Assembly: GCA_900468805.1 (NCBI GenBank)
Contig: UEIF01000002.1
Span: forward strand, 62,001 to 126,000
Direction of reading: 5' to 3'
Length of the DNA stretch: 64,000 nucleotides
Source of the DNA: Hyphomicrobiales bacterium
Lineage (GTDB): Bacteria > Pseudomonadota > Alphaproteobacteria > Rhizobiales > Rhizobiaceae
The notes beneath the pieces are model-generated. The model worked only from the letters and a program-made list of their open reading frames with translations, had not been told where the DNA came from and did no database searches. Position numbers and translations under genes: made by a program. Positions 37,806 to 48,029 of the stretch are shown piece after piece (the first letter of the stretch is position 1; every line of letters starts with the position of its first letter).

Positions 37806-38975
37806 ATGTGGCTCGGTAATTTCACCCTCGTTTTGCCCAACGAGGTTGTGAGCGAAGGTTCTGTGCGGATCGAAGACGGTGTGATCGTCGAGATCCGGCC
37901 AGAGCCGGTCGCCGATGCCGTGATCGACGGCGGCGGACGCCTGCTGATGCCGGGTTTCGTCGATCTGCACGGCGACATGATCGAGCGCGAGATCGCGCCA
38001 CGCCCGAACGCTCATATGCCGATCGATTTCGGCATCCACGAACTGGACAAGAAGCTCGCGGCTGCCGGCGTGACCACGGCCTTCGCCGCCGTCTCCTTTG
38101 CGACGGAAAGCGTCTACGGCCACGTCCGCTCGCTGGAGACGACGTCGGCCGTCATCGAAGGCATCAACACGCTACGCGACAATCTGCTGATCGATCACCG
38201 CGTCCATGCCCGCTACGAGATTACCAATATCGGTGCGGCGCCGACTCTGGAGCGCCTGCTGGAAGCCGGCCATATCGACATGGTCTCGCTGACCGACCAC
38301 ACGCCGGGGCAGGGCCAGTACAATGACATCAAGAGCTATATCCAGAGCATTTCCGAGCGCCGCGCCATATCCGAGGAAATGGCCGCCGAAGTTGTCGCCA
38401 AGCGCATCGCCATGCGTGACAATCCCGAGATCGACGCCAAGCTGAAGGACATCGTCGCGCTTGCGAAAAAGCATGGCCTCTCGCTCGCCTCGCATGACGA
38501 TGACAGCGTCGAGAAGGTCATCGAAATGTTCGATCTCGGCGTCACCATCAGCGAATTCCCGGTGACGCTGCCGGCGGCCGAGGAAGCCCGCCGCCGTGGT
38601 CTCTGGACGCTGATGGGTGCCCCGAACGCACTGCGCGGCAAGTCCATGTCCGGCAATCTGAGCGCGCTCGATGCCGCAAAGGCCGGTCTGTTGACCGTGA
38701 TTGCCGCCGACTATCATCCAGCGGCTTTCGTGCCCGGCATCTTCAAGCTGGCAGAAACCGTCGAGGGCGGTCTTCCGGCCGCGGTCGCGATGGCGACATC
38801 AAACGCGGCGCGTTCCGCCGGCCTGATGGATCGCGGCGAGATCGCCATCGGCCAGCGCGCCGATATGGTGGTGATCGAGCCGGGCGACGTGCATCGCATC
38901 CGCGCCACGTTCCGCGGCGGCCAGTTCGTCTACAGCGACGGCACCCTGCATCCGCTTCAGGCCCTTGCGGCCTGA
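37806..38975 (+). CDS. phnM: Alpha-D-ribose 1-methylphosphonate 5-triphosphate diphosphatase
   Basis: Amidohydrolase of the C-P lyase pathway that removes pyrophosphate from the ribose methylphosphonate triphosphate intermediate. 389 aa with the metal-binding VDLHGDMIERE, the SLTDHTPGQGQY segment and C-terminal GQRADMVVIEPGDVHRI. AGGAGA precedes ATG 37806. The other phn genes are not in this window, so this is an isolated copy. The Pho box upstream predicts induction by phosphate starvation. Confidence 0.9.
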   Translation: MWLGNFTLVLPNEVVSEGSVRIEDGVIVEIRPEPVADAVIDGGGRLLMPGFVDLHGDMIEREIAPRPNAHMPIDFGIHELDKKLAAAGVTTAFAAVSFATESVYGHVRSLETTSAVIEGINTLRDNLLIDHRVHARYEITNIGAAPTLERLLEAGHIDMVSLTDHTPGQGQYNDIKSYIQSISERRAISEEMAAEVVAKRIAMRDNPEIDAKLKDIVALAKKHGLSLASHDDDSVEKVIEMFDLGVTISEFPVTLPAAEEARRRGLWTLMGAPNALRGKSMSGNLSALDAAKAGLLTVIAADYHPAAFVPGIFKLAETVEGGLPAAVAMATSNAARSAGLMDRGEIAIGQRADMVVIEPGDVHRIRATFRGGQFVYSDGTLHPLQALAA

Positions 38976-38985
38976 AGTTGAAGCG

Positions 38986-39651
38986 TCAGTCGGCGATCAG
39001 CGAAATGAGCTGGGATTTAGGGGCGGCGGCGGAAGCTGTCGCCCCGATTGCTTTGCCGCCTTCCATCTTCACCTTGCCTTCGGCAAAGAGCTTGAGCGCC
39101 TGCGGATAAAGCTGGTGCTCGATGGTCAGCACGCGTCCGGCCAGCGCATCGGCGGTATCGCCTGTCAGTACCGGTACGGCCGCCTGGCCGATGACAGGGC
39201 CTTCATCCATGCCTTCGGTGACGAAATGCACGGTGCAGCCGGCGATCCGCATGCCGGCGTCGATCGCCCGCTGATGCGTATGCAGTCCCGGAAAAAGCGG
39301 CAGCAGGGAAGGGTGGATATTGATGATCCGGCCTTCGTGACGTTGGATGAAGGCGCCTGTAAGCAGCCGCATATAACCGGCAAGGCAGATGATGTCGGGC
39401 GAAAGCGCGTCGAGCGCGGCAAGGATCGCCGCCTCGTGTTCGTCCTTGCTCGCATAGTCCTTGCGCACGAAGGCGAAGGTGGGAATACCCTCGGCGGCCG
39501 CCTTGGCAAGCCCGCCCGCATCTGCCTTGTCGGAGATCACGCCAACGATCTCGGCCGGATAATCGGCCGATTTTGCCGCCTGCACCAGCGCCATCATGTT
39601 GGAGCCGCTGCCGGAAATGAAGACGACAGTGCGTTTGCGCGGCGAACTCAT
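38986..39651 (-). CDS. purN: Phosphoribosylglycinamide formyltransferase
   Basis: Formyl-THF-dependent third step of purine synthesis (GAR to FGAR). 221 aa with [14 protein letters not shown], the active-site [16 protein letters not shown] and the [17 protein letters not shown] loop. It overlaps purM by four bases, forming the purM-purN operon; its 3' end is ten nt from convergent phnM. Confidence 0.95.
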   Translation of the reverse strand: MSSPRKRTVVFISGSGSNMMALVQAAKSADYPAEIVGVISDKADAGGLAKAAAEGIPTFAFVRKDYASKDEHEAAILAALDALSPDIICLAGYMRLLTGAFIQRHEGRIINIHPSLLPLFPGLHTHQRAIDAGMRIAGCTVHFVTEGMDEGPVIGQAAVPVLTGDTADALAGRVLTIEHQLYPQALKLFAEGKVKMEGGKAIGATASAAAPKSQLISLIAD

Positions 39652-40721
39652 AGGGCGAGCGTGCCCTTGTAGATCGTGCCGGCTGCGTCCTCGGCGCGGG
39701 CGACCATGCGGCCGAGCGTGACGACCGTCTCGCCTTCGGCTTCAAGCGCCTTGGAAACGGCGGCAATATTCTCTTCGGCAACGACGACGATCATACCGAT
39801 GCCACAGTTGAAGGTTCGCAGCATTTCCGTGGCCTCGACGCCACCGGTCTTGGCAAGCCATGAGAAGACGGCGGGCGCCTTGACGGCTGAGAGATCGATT
39901 TCGGCTGCAAGATGCTTCGGCAGCACGCGCGGAATATTCTCCGGGAAGCCGCCGCCGGTGATATGCGCCAGCGCCTTCAGCGCGCCCGTCTCACGGATCG
40001 CCTTCAGAAGCGGCTTCACATAGATGCGGGTCGGCGTCAGCAGTGCTTCGCCGAGCTTCTTGCCTTCGGCAAACGGTGCCGGTGCATCCCAGCCGAGGCC
40101 GGAAAGCGAAACGATCTTGCGCACCAGCGAGAAGCCGTTGGAGTGGACGCCGGATGAGGAAAGGCCAAGAATGACGTCGCCCTCGGCGATATCGCCCGAC
40201 GGCAACAGCTTGCCGCGTTCGGCCGCACCCACTGCAAAGCCGGCGAGATCATAATCGCCCGAGGAATACATGCCCGGCATTTCGGCCGTCTCGCCGCCGA
40301 TCAGCGCGCAGCCGGCCTCGCGGCAGCCGGCAGCGATGCCGCCGACGATTGCGGCACCCTGATCGGGATCGAGCTTGCCGGTCGCGAAATAATCGAGGAA
40401 GAACAGCGGCTCCGCTCCCTGCACGACGAGGTCGTTGACGCACATGGCGACGAGGTCGATGCCGACGGTGTCGTGAAAGTCAGCGTCGATCGCGATCTTC
40501 AGCTTCGTGCCGACGCCGTCATTGGCCGCGACCAGCACCGGATCCGTAAAGCCGGCTGCCTTGAGATCGAAGAGACCGCCGAAGCCGCCGATCTCGCCAT
40601 CTGCGCCCGGGCGGCGCGTGGAGCGCACGGCGGGCTTGATCTTTTCCACCATCAGGTTGCCGGCATCGATGTCGACGCCTGCGTCGCTATAGGTCAGGCC
40701 GTTTTTTCCAGACTGGCTCAT
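39648..40721 (-). CDS. purM: Phosphoribosylformylglycinamidine cyclo-ligase
   Basis: AIR synthetase, fifth step of purine synthesis. 357 aa: [14 protein letters not shown] start, [25 protein letters not shown] and [16 protein letters not shown] are diagnostic. First gene of purM-purN, divergent from perM across a gap with two short dyads (GCAATTGC near 40777 and ATGCAA/TTGCAT at 40800-40814). Confidence 0.96.
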   Translation of the reverse strand: MSQSGKNGLTYSDAGVDIDAGNLMVEKIKPAVRSTRRPGADGEIGGFGGLFDLKAAGFTDPVLVAANDGVGTKLKIAIDADFHDTVGIDLVAMCVNDLVVQGAEPLFFLDYFATGKLDPDQGAAIVGGIAAGCREAGCALIGGETAEMPGMYSSGDYDLAGFAVGAAERGKLLPSGDIAEGDVILGLSSSGVHSNGFSLVRKIVSLSGLGWDAPAPFAEGKKLGEALLTPTRIYVKPLLKAIRETGALKALAHITGGGFPENIPRVLPKHLAAEIDLSAVKAPAVFSWLAKTGGVEATEMLRTFNCGIGMIVVVAEENIAAVSKALEAEGETVVTLGRMVARAEDAAGTIYKGTLAL

Positions 40722-40874
40722 GCTGATCTCCGGAGGGTTTTTAACGCTGCGGACGAGACCGCGTCACATGCCGGTCGCAATTGCATGAGAGGGCGCTTTA
40801 TGCAAGCGTTGCATGGGAAAAGCCCCCAATTTCCAGTTCTTCCCAGCGCGCTTTCCGGATTCGGTGCAACAGGG

Positions 40875-40903
40875 TTGACCATCTTTGCGCCTCCATCCTA
40901 TGT
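40875..40903 (+). promoter_or_regulatory. Probable perM-hdaA promoter
   Basis: TTGACC (40875-40880), a 17-nt spacer and CTATGT (40898-40903) match the rhizobial housekeeping promoter CTTGAC-N17-CTATAT with two mismatches. The start codon is 64 nt downstream. Confidence 0.6.
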
Positions 40904-40966
40904 GCTGGAGCGGCCAGGGTCGTTCTAAAGCGGCATGGGCAGGGGCGAGCGAGCAGCGGGGAAGCG

Positions 40967-42091
40967 ATGCCACAACAGGTCAGCGGAACGATATTGAAGC
41001 GCCAGGTCATCTTCTGGGCGACGGTTCTGCTCTTCTTCGTCGCCTTCCTTTACATCTTCAGCTCGATCCTGCTGCCCTTCATTGCCGGCATGACGATCGC
41101 ATATTTTCTCGATCCGGTGGCCGACAGGCTGGAGCGGCTGGGCTTGAGTCGCCTGATGGCGACCATCGTCATCCTGGTAGCCTTCGTCATCGTCTTTGCA
41201 CTGGCGCTGATGATCCTCATTCCCGTGCTCATCAACCAGTTCAACGATTTCGCCCAGCGCCTGCCGGGCTACATCACCCAGTTGCAGCAATTCATCGCGG
41301 ACTATCAGGATTCCGTGTTGCCCGGCTGGATCAAAAGCCAGCTTGGCACCATCAAGAATAATTTCTCGACCATCCTGTCGGAAGGCATGGGTTTCCTGAC
41401 GGGGCTCTTTGGCCAGATATGGAATTCCGGCAAGGCGATCGTCGACGTCATCTCGCTGCTCGTCATCACCCCGGTTGTCGCCTTCTATATATTGCTCGAT
41501 TGGGACCGCATGGTCTCCAAGGTCGATGAATGGGTTCCGCGCAATTATGTGAAAGACGTCCGCCAGATCGCCAGGGAGATGGATCAGGCGATTGCCGGCT
41601 TTATCAGAGGGCAGGGTTCGCTCTGCCTCATCCTCGGCATCTATTACGCTGCTGGCCTCTCGATCGTCGGCCTGAATTTCGGCCTGCTTATCGGCCTTTT
41701 CGTCGGCATGATAAGCTTCATCCCTTATGTTGGTTCGATGGTTGGGCTTGTGCTGGCAATCGGTGTGGCGATTGTCCAGTTCTGGCCGGATTATATCTGG
41801 ATCATCGCTGTTCTTGCCGTCTTCTTCAGCGGTCAGTTTCTCGAAGGTAACATCCTCCAGCCGAAACTCGTCGGCTCGAGCGTCGGCCTGCATCCCGTCT
41901 GGCTGATGTTCGCGCTCTTTGCCTTCGGCGCGCTCTTTGGTTTCGTCGGCCTGCTGATCGCGGTGCCGGCCGCTGCTGCCGTCGGCGTTCTTGTCCGCTT
42001 TGCGCTTTCGCGCTACCTTCAAAGCGATCTCTACTATGGCAGGTTGCCGAGCGGCCGGGCCGGGAAGACGAACTCTGTTTCCGATGAATGA
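40967..42091 (+). CDS. AI-2E family transporter (PerM-like)
   Basis: 374-aa polytopic membrane protein of the PerM/AI-2E exporter family with about eight membrane segments: WATVLLFFVAFLYIFSSILL, FIAGMTIAYFLDPVADRL and a C-terminal GNILQPKLVGSSVGLHPVWLM motif. Family members export varied small molecules or ions; the substrate here is unknown. ATG 40967 has GGGGAAG upstream. It overlaps hdaA by eight bases, a pairing kept in many Alphaproteobacteria. Confidence 0.85.
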   Translation: MPQQVSGTILKRQVIFWATVLLFFVAFLYIFSSILLPFIAGMTIAYFLDPVADRLERLGLSRLMATIVILVAFVIVFALALMILIPVLINQFNDFAQRLPGYITQLQQFIADYQDSVLPGWIKSQLGTIKNNFSTILSEGMGFLTGLFGQIWNSGKAIVDVISLLVITPVVAFYILLDWDRMVSKVDEWVPRNYVKDVRQIAREMDQAIAGFIRGQGSLCLILGIYYAAGLSIVGLNFGLLIGLFVGMISFIPYVGSMVGLVLAIGVAIVQFWPDYIWIIAVLAVFFSGQFLEGNILQPKLVGSSVGLHPVWLMFALFAFGALFGFVGLLIAVPAAAAVGVLVRFALSRYLQSDLYYGRLPSGRAGKTNSVSDE

Positions 42092-42797
42092 CGTGAAGAA
42101 CGCTGATCCGAAGCGCAAGGCCGGAGAACAGCTTCCCTTGGCCTTTTCACATGACGCTGCAACCGGCCGCGACGACCTCCTGATGTCGGAGCGTCTCGCT
42201 GCCGCGATTTCGATCGTCGATGCGTGGCCGAACTGGCCATCGCCGGTCGTCATCCTTGCCGGTCCTGTCGGCTCCGGCAAATCGCATCTCGCCGGTATCT
42301 GGAGGGAATTGAGCGGGGCGGAACTCATCCATCCCACGGCTAGTTCCGAAGCAGCAGTTGCGGCCGCCAACGGCCCCGTGTTGTTCGAGGATGTCGACCG
42401 GACAGGCTTCGATGACGCCTCGCTCTTCCATGTCATCAACAGCGTGCGGGAAAACGGCACCAGCCTTTTGATGACAAGCCGCCTCTGGCCCATGTCCTGG
42501 TCGGTCACGCTGCCCGATCTGCGCTCGCGCCTGAAGGCCGCGACGGTCGTGGAGATCGGCGAACCCGACGAAGAATTGCTGTCGCAGGTCATCGTCAAGC
42601 TCTTTGCCGACCGGCAGCTTTATATAGATGACAAACTCGTCCTTTATATCGTCAATCGCATGGAGCGGTCGCTCAACGCCGCCCAGACGATTGTCGAAAG
42701 GCTCGATCGGCTGGCGCTTTCCAGAGGTACAAGAATTACCCGTACTCTCGCTGCCGAAGTATTGAATGAATTGGGTAATTCCGGCTCCGGCGATTGA
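42084..42797 (+). CDS. hdaA: DnaA-related replication regulator HdaA
   Basis: Homologue of E. coli Hda, which with the DNA-loaded sliding clamp stimulates DnaA ATP hydrolysis and prevents over-initiation. 237 aa. An N-terminal clamp-binding motif (EQLPLAF, residues 15-21) is followed by an AAA+ domain with Walker A (LAGPVGSGKSHL) and a Walker B-like FEDVDRTGFDD. It lacks the DnaA DNA-binding domain, as expected. Follows perM and precedes ppk. Confidence 0.85.
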   Translation: MNDVKNADPKRKAGEQLPLAFSHDAATGRDDLLMSERLAAAISIVDAWPNWPSPVVILAGPVGSGKSHLAGIWRELSGAELIHPTASSEAAVAAANGPVLFEDVDRTGFDDASLFHVINSVRENGTSLLMTSRLWPMSWSVTLPDLRSRLKAATVVEIGEPDEELLSQVIVKLFADRQLYIDDKLVLYIVNRMERSLNAAQTIVERLDRLALSRGTRITRTLAAEVLNELGNSGSGD

Positions 42798-42829
42798 CTG
42801 TCACAGTTCCGTCGTGAAACTGATATATT
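42798..42829 (+). promoter_or_regulatory. Probable Pho box and -10 of ppk
   Basis: CTGTCAC (42798-42804), AGTT, CCGTCGT (42809-42815) form the 11-bp-period direct repeat of a PhoB site, with 6/7 and 5/7 matches to CTGTCAT. Eight nt further is TATATT (42824-42829), a good -10 at the distance expected where PhoB replaces the -35. The ppk ATG is 34 nt downstream. Confidence 0.6.
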
Positions 42830-42863
42830 CGCCAAAAGCGATTGCAAGCGGGGTGAGTGGACC

Positions 42864-45068
42864 ATGGACAGCGCATATCAGGAACATCAGGAACCCACCC
42901 CGGACAACAATGCAGACCTGCCGCCGCTAGAGCAGCTTCTCTCCAGCCCCGAGCGCTTCATCAACAGAGAATTCTCCTGGCTGCAGTTCAACCGACGTGT
43001 CCTTGAAGAGACGCTGAATACTGAGCATCCGCTCCTTGAGCGCGTGCGCTTCCTGTCGATCTCGGCCGCCAACCTTGACGAATTTTTCATGGTGCGCGTT
43101 GCCGGCCTCGAAGGCCAGGTGCGCCAGAGCATCGTCGTCAAGAGCCCGGATGGCCGTACGCCCGCAGAGCAGCTCGACTCGATCCTCAGCGAAATCGACC
43201 ATCTGCAGATGGAGCAGCAGGCCTCGCTTGCCGTCCTGCAACAATACCTCGCCAAGGAAGACATCCTGATCGTGCGTCCGGGTGCGTTGAGCGATGCCGA
43301 TCGCCAGTGGCTGGCAAACGAGTTCGAGCAATCTATCTTCCCGGTGCTGACGCCGCTGTCCATCGATCCGGCCCATCCGTTCCCTTTCATTCCGAACCTC
43401 GGCTTCTCGATCGGCCTGCAACTCATCAGCCGAAGCGGTCGTGAGCCGATGACGGCGCTGCTGCGCCTGCCGCCGGCGCTCGATCGCTTCGTTCGCCTGC
43501 CCGATGACCGCAACACGATCCGCTATATTACATTGGAAGACGTCGCCAACATCTTCATCCACCGGCTCTATCCAGGTTACGAGGTGCAGGGCTCGGGCAC
43601 CTTCCGCGTTATCAGAGACAGCGATATCGAAGTCGAAGAAGAGGCCGAAGATCTCGTCCGCTTCTTTGAAACCGCACTGAAGCGCCGCCGCCGCGGCAAG
43701 GTCATCCGCATCGAGACTGATTCCGAAATGCCGGCCTCGCTGCGCCAGTTCGTGGTTCAGGCGCTCAGCATCCCGGACAATCGCGTTGCCGTTCTGCCGG
43801 GCTTGCTGGCGCTGAACACGCTCTCTGAAATCACCAAGGCGCCGCGCGACGATCTGCGTTTTCCGCCTTATAACGCCCGATTTCCGGAACGCGTCCGTGA
43901 ACACGCCGGTGATTGCTTCGCCGCCATCCGAGAAAAGGACATGGTGGTCCACCATCCCTACGAATCTTTCGACGTGGTGGTGCAGTTCCTTATCCAGGCT
44001 GCGCATGATCCTGACGTCCTGGCGATAAAACAGACGCTTTACCGTACATCGAACGACAGTCCGATCGTGCGTGCTCTTGTCGATGCCGCAGAGGCCGGAA
44101 AGTCGGTGACGGCGCTGGTCGAGCTCAAGGCGCGTTTCGACGAAGAGGCCAATATCCGCTGGGCGCGCGACCTTGAACGGGCCGGCGTGCAGGTCGTCTT
44201 CGGCTTTATCGAGCTCAAGACTCACGCCAAGATGTCGCTTGTGGTGCGCCGTGAAGAAGGCAAGCTGCGAACCTACTGCCACCTTGGCACCGGCAACTAC
44301 CATCCGATCACAGCGAAGATCTATACCGACCTGTCCTTCTTCACCTGCAACCCTGTCATCGCCCACGACATGGCGAACATCTTCAACTTCATCACCGGTT
44401 ACGGTGAGCCAGAAGAGGGGATGCAGCTTGCCGTGTCGCCTTACACGCTGCGTTCGCGCATCATTCGACACATCAATGAAGAGATCGAGCATGCCCGCAG
44501 CGGTCGCCCGGCGGCGATCTGGATGAAGATGAATTCGCTTGTCGACCCCGATATCATCGACGCGCTCTATACGGCTAGCCGTGCCGGCGTCGAGATCGAT
44601 CTCGTCGTGCGCGGTATCTGCTGCCTGCGCCCTCTGGTGCCTGGTCTTTCCGACAGGATCCGCGTGAAATCGATCATCGGCCGGTTCCTCGAGCATAGCC
44701 GCATCTTCTGCTTCGGCAATGGTTATGGCCTGCCGTCCGATAAGGCTCTGGTCTATATCGGCTCGGCGGACATGATGCCGAGAAACCTCGATCGCCGTGT
44801 CGAAACGCTCGTTCCGCTGACGAATCCGACCGTTCACGAGCAGGTTTTGTCACAGATTATGCTCGGCAACGTGATTGACAATCAACAAAGCTACGAGATA
44901 TTGCCCGACGGTACGTCACGGCGCATGGAAGTGCGTAAGGGCGAAGAACCGTTTAATGCGCAGCAGTATTTCATGACCAATCCCAGCCTGTCCGGCCGTG
45001 GTGAAGCTCTGAAATCGAGTGCGCCGAAGCTGATCGCCGGTCTGCTTGAAGGCCGGAACAACAAGTAA
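42864..45068 (+). CDS. ppk: Polyphosphate kinase 1
   Basis: Reversibly polymerises the ATP gamma phosphate into polyphosphate. 734 aa with the four PPK1 domains: [17 protein letters not shown] at the N-terminus, the core, and the PLD-like catalytic domains with [15 protein letters not shown], the catalytic His in LKTHAKM and [11 protein letters not shown]. The C-terminus has [17 protein letters not shown]. Followed directly by ppx; a likely Pho box precedes it. Confidence 0.96.
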   Translation: MDSAYQEHQEPTPDNNADLPPLEQLLSSPERFINREFSWLQFNRRVLEETLNTEHPLLERVRFLSISAANLDEFFMVRVAGLEGQVRQSIVVKSPDGRTPAEQLDSILSEIDHLQMEQQASLAVLQQYLAKEDILIVRPGALSDADRQWLANEFEQSIFPVLTPLSIDPAHPFPFIPNLGFSIGLQLISRSGREPMTALLRLPPALDRFVRLPDDRNTIRYITLEDVANIFIHRLYPGYEVQGSGTFRVIRDSDIEVEEEAEDLVRFFETALKRRRRGKVIRIETDSEMPASLRQFVVQALSIPDNRVAVLPGLLALNTLSEITKAPRDDLRFPPYNARFPERVREHAGDCFAAIREKDMVVHHPYESFDVVVQFLIQAAHDPDVLAIKQTLYRTSNDSPIVRALVDAAEAGKSVTALVELKARFDEEANIRWARDLERAGVQVVFGFIELKTHAKMSLVVRREEGKLRTYCHLGTGNYHPITAKIYTDLSFFTCNPVIAHDMANIFNFITGYGEPEEGMQLAVSPYTLRSRIIRHINEEIEHARSGRPAAIWMKMNSLVDPDIIDALYTASRAGVEIDLVVRGICCLRPLVPGLSDRIRVKSIIGRFLEHSRIFCFGNGYGLPSDKALVYIGSADMMPRNLDRRVETLVPLTNPTVHEQVLSQIMLGNVIDNQQSYEILPDGTSRRMEVRKGEEPFNAQQYFMTNPSLSGRGEALKSSAPKLIAGLLEGRNNK

Positions 45069-45078
45069 ACTGGACCTA

Positions 45079-46599
45079 ATGGTTGAATCTGAAGCCCAGG
45101 GGCGACTTCCGGGTATCGCCCCGGTCTCCGTTGTCGATATCGGATCGAACTCCATCCGTCTGGTCGTCTACGAAGGCTTGTCTCGTTCGCCGACCATTCT
45201 CTTCAATGAAAAGGTTCTCTGCGGTCTCGGCAAGGGCATAGCCCTCACGGGCAAGATGGATGAGGAAAGCGTCGCACGGGCGCTTCAGGCCCTTCATCGT
45301 TTCAAGGCTCTCTCCGATCAGGCGCGCGCCGCCACCATGTATGTGTTGGCGACGGCTGCCGCGCGCGAGGCGAGCAACGGGCCTGATTTTATCCATCAGG
45401 CCGAAACGATCCTGCAGCGGCACATCCGCATACTATCCGGCGAGGAAGAAGCACGTTTCGCTTCGCTCGGCATTATCAGCGGTTTCTACAAAGCCGATGG
45501 CATTGCCGGCGACCTCGGCGGCGGCTCTCTGGAACTGATCGATATCAGGGGCAAGGATGTCAGCGGCGGTATTACCCTGCCGCTTGGCGGCCTGCGCCTG
45601 TCCGAATATGCCGGCGGCTCGCTCGCCAAGGCGCGCGCTTTTGCCCGCAAGCAGGTCAAGACTGCCAAGCTTCTCTCCAAGGGGGAAGGGCGAACCTTCT
45701 ATGCTGTCGGCGGCACCTGGCGAAATATCGCCAAGCTGCACATGGAGATTACCCGTTATCCACTGCACATGATGCAGGGCTACGAGGTCTCCCTCGAGGG
45801 CATGACGCAATTCCTGGATCAGGTCGTCATGGCCAAGGATTCCAAGGAACCGGCTCTGCAGGCCGTTTCCAAGCACCGCCGTTCGCTGCTGCCCTTCGGC
45901 GCCATCGCCATGAAGGAAGTGCTGAATGCCATGAAGCCTTCGGTGATCTCCTTCTCCGCGCAGGGTGTGCGCGAAGGTTATCTCTATTCGTTGCTGTCCG
46001 AATCCGAACGCCGCACCGATCCGCTGCTGGCCGCTGCGGGCGAGCTTGCCATCCTGCGCGCCCGCTCTCCGGAACATGCCCGCGAGCTGGCCGATTGGAC
46101 CGGTCGTATGATGCCGTTCTTCGGCGTTCAGGAAACCGACGAGGAAAGCCGCTATCGTCAGGCGGCCTGCCTGCTTGCCGATATCAGCTGGCGCGCCCAT
46201 CCCGACTATCGCGGCGCTCAGGCGCTGAACGTCATTGCCCACTCGTCCTTCGTCGGCATCAGCCACCCCGGCCGTGCCTTCATTGCCCTGACCAATTACT
46301 ATCGTTTCGAAGGCCTGCACGACGATGGCTCCACGGCGCCACTCGCTTCGATCGCCGGTCCGCAATTCGTCGATCGCGCCAAGCTGCTCGGCGGCATATT
46401 GCGCGTCGTCTACCTGTTCTCGGCCTCCATGCCGGGCATCGTGCGCAACCTGACCTTCCGCAAGGCTTTGTCATCTGATCTCGATCTGGAATTCGTGGTG
46501 CCGCACGAGTACCACGACTTCGCCGGCGAGCGGCTGGATGGCCGCCTGCAGCAATTGTCGAAGCTGACCAACAAGCGGCTGGCGTTCCGGTTCGAATAG
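45079..46599 (+). CDS. ppx: Exopolyphosphatase
   Basis: Ppx/GppA phosphatase that releases phosphate from polyphosphate termini and may also hydrolyse pppGpp. 506 aa of the actin-like ATPase fold: VVDIGSNSIRLVVYEG, GGGSLEL and a C-terminal HD-like helical domain. I chose ATG 45079, ten nt after the ppk stop; a TTG at 45046 would overlap ppk. The pairing lets one operon make both the synthetic and degrading enzymes. Confidence 0.93.
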   Translation: MVESEAQGRLPGIAPVSVVDIGSNSIRLVVYEGLSRSPTILFNEKVLCGLGKGIALTGKMDEESVARALQALHRFKALSDQARAATMYVLATAAAREASNGPDFIHQAETILQRHIRILSGEEEARFASLGIISGFYKADGIAGDLGGGSLELIDIRGKDVSGGITLPLGGLRLSEYAGGSLAKARAFARKQVKTAKLLSKGEGRTFYAVGGTWRNIAKLHMEITRYPLHMMQGYEVSLEGMTQFLDQVVMAKDSKEPALQAVSKHRRSLLPFGAIAMKEVLNAMKPSVISFSAQGVREGYLYSLLSESERRTDPLLAAAGELAILRARSPEHARELADWTGRMMPFFGVQETDEESRYRQAACLLADISWRAHPDYRGAQALNVIAHSSFVGISHPGRAFIALTNYYRFEGLHDDGSTAPLASIAGPQFVDRAKLLGGILRVVYLFSASMPGIVRNLTFRKALSSDLDLEFVVPHEYHDFAGERLDGRLQQLSKLTNKRLAFRFE

Positions 46600-46621
46600 G
46601 CCTTCTCTGGCATCGGGAAAC

Positions 46622-46650
46622 AAAAAAGGGCGGCGCTTTCGCACCACCCT
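46622..46650 (-). terminator. Terminator of the phytase-like gene
   Basis: On the minus strand GGGTGGTGC pairs with GCGCCGCCC (two G-U pairs) around a GAAA tetraloop and is followed by TTTTTT. It lies about 25 nt beyond the stop of the gene at 46674 and separates it from convergent ppx. Confidence 0.8.
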
Positions 46651-46673
46651 CTCAATCTCACACCAAAACCGAA

Positions 46674-48029
46674 TTACTTCGCGTTCAGGAACTCGCCGAC
46701 TTCGAGGATGCTGAACTCGTTGTTGTCGGCCTTGTTGACGGTGCGGCCGGCCGAGAACGGCAGGTTGTTGTCGTTGCCGATGATGATGTGGGTGGCGTCG
46801 ACGCGGTCGACGTTTTCGATCGTCACGAACGGCATGTTGTAAACGCCAGCGATATCGCCGGCCTTTTTCTTGTTGTCCGGATCCTGGATGTTCAGGAGGT
46901 CGATATAGCCGATCTTGCGGACTGCCTTGCCGACATTGGCGTCGTTGAACTCGATCTTGTAGACGCGCTTCAGCTCGGCCGGAGCTTCGAAGCAATCCGG
47001 CTTCGGCTGCTTGGGATCGGCGCAAGCCTTGTCCTTCGTACCGGCGCCGTTGTCGCGCTCGATGACGAGAGCGGTGGATTCGTCGAGCATATTGAAGTCG
47101 CCGATCGAAGCACCCTTGTCTTCGAACGGATAGAGCCAGCTGCGGCCCGTCCACTTCTTGGAGGCGACGTCGAATTCGATGACGCGGATGGCAGTGTGGC
47201 CGTCAACCGATTCCACCTGACCATCAACGTAGATGGCGCCTTCGAGCAGGCCGTAGAGCTTGGAGCCGTCCTTCGACATGGCCAGGCCCTCGAAGCCGCC
47301 GGAGCGCTTCAGGTTGAAGACCGGGTTCTTGGCGGCCGGATTGCCCGGGAGCTGGATCAGCGGATTGTCGGGGGACAGGACCGGCTTGCCATCGAGCGTG
47401 GTGGGGATCACGTCGGTCAGGCGGCCTTCGGTATCGATCTTCAGCAAATAGGGACCGAATTCGTCGCCGAGCCAGAAGCCGTCGGCAACCGGCTGTACGG
47501 ATTCGATGTCGAAGTCAGCGCCGGTGAGATAACGGGTGTCGGAGGCTTCCGTGACGATCGGGAACGGAGCGATCTTGTTCGGGTCGGACAGGAAGATGTT
47601 CTTGACGACGTCAACCTTGTTGGCGTTCCAGTCGAATTTCAGCTGATGCAGGAACAGCATGGAGTCGGAGGAAGTGAACTTCGAGCCGAAGCCGTTGTCG
47701 GAGAGCGTCCAGAAGGTGCCGTCGGGCATGGTCTTGATGCCGGAAAAGCCCTGGATCGGCTGACCGTCGAGCGGCAGCTTGACGTCGGTGACGCGGGCGC
47801 CGTCCTTGCCGTCGACAGTGCCAAGCTTTTCGGTGCGCTTGCGGTCCGGAGTGGTGAACTTGCCGGAGGTCTTCAGGAAGGCCGGTGCATCGGCCGGAGC
47901 CGGGGTCAGCGTGTTGGCAGGCAGGATGGCCTGGCCGGCGAGCTTCGCCGGGAAAAGCTGCTGGTCGGCGGAGGCAGAGCCTGTGACGAGCATGAAAAGT
48001 GATACGGAAGCAAAAAGAACGTTCTTCAT
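46674..48029 (-). CDS. Secreted esterase-like/phytase-like beta-propeller protein
   Basis: 451 aa with a signal peptide (MKNVLFASVSLFMLVTGSAS, cleaved before ADQQLF) and the 'esterase-like activity of phytase' domain: IQGFSGIKTMPDGTFWTLSD, GDEFGPYLLKIDTEGRL, GGFEGLAMSKDGSKLYGLLE and VIERDNGAG. Members are periplasmic and often associated with phosphate ester use. It is next to ppk-ppx. ATG 48029 has GGGGAC upstream. Substrate unproven. Confidence 0.82.
   Translation of the reverse strand: MKNVLFASVSLFMLVTGSASADQQLFPAKLAGQAILPANTLTPAPADAPAFLKTSGKFTTPDRKRTEKLGTVDGKDGARVTDVKLPLDGQPIQGFSGIKTMPDGTFWTLSDNGFGSKFTSSDSMLFLHQLKFDWNANKVDVVKNIFLSDPNKIAPFPIVTEASDTRYLTGADFDIESVQPVADGFWLGDEFGPYLLKIDTEGRLTDVIPTTLDGKPVLSPDNPLIQLPGNPAAKNPVFNLKRSGGFEGLAMSKDGSKLYGLLEGAIYVDGQVESVDGHTAIRVIEFDVASKKWTGRSWLYPFEDKGASIGDFNMLDESTALVIERDNGAGTKDKACADPKQPKPDCFEAPAELKRVYKIEFNDANVGKAVRKIGYIDLLNIQDPDNKKKAGDIAGVYNMPFVTIENVDRVDATHIIIGNDNNLPFSAGRTVNKADNNEFSILEVGEFLNAK

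Noticed and set aside
40925..42598. Minus-strand open frame of 557 codons across perM and hdaA
   Set aside because: Low-complexity charged antisense sequence crossing two clearly coding forward genes.
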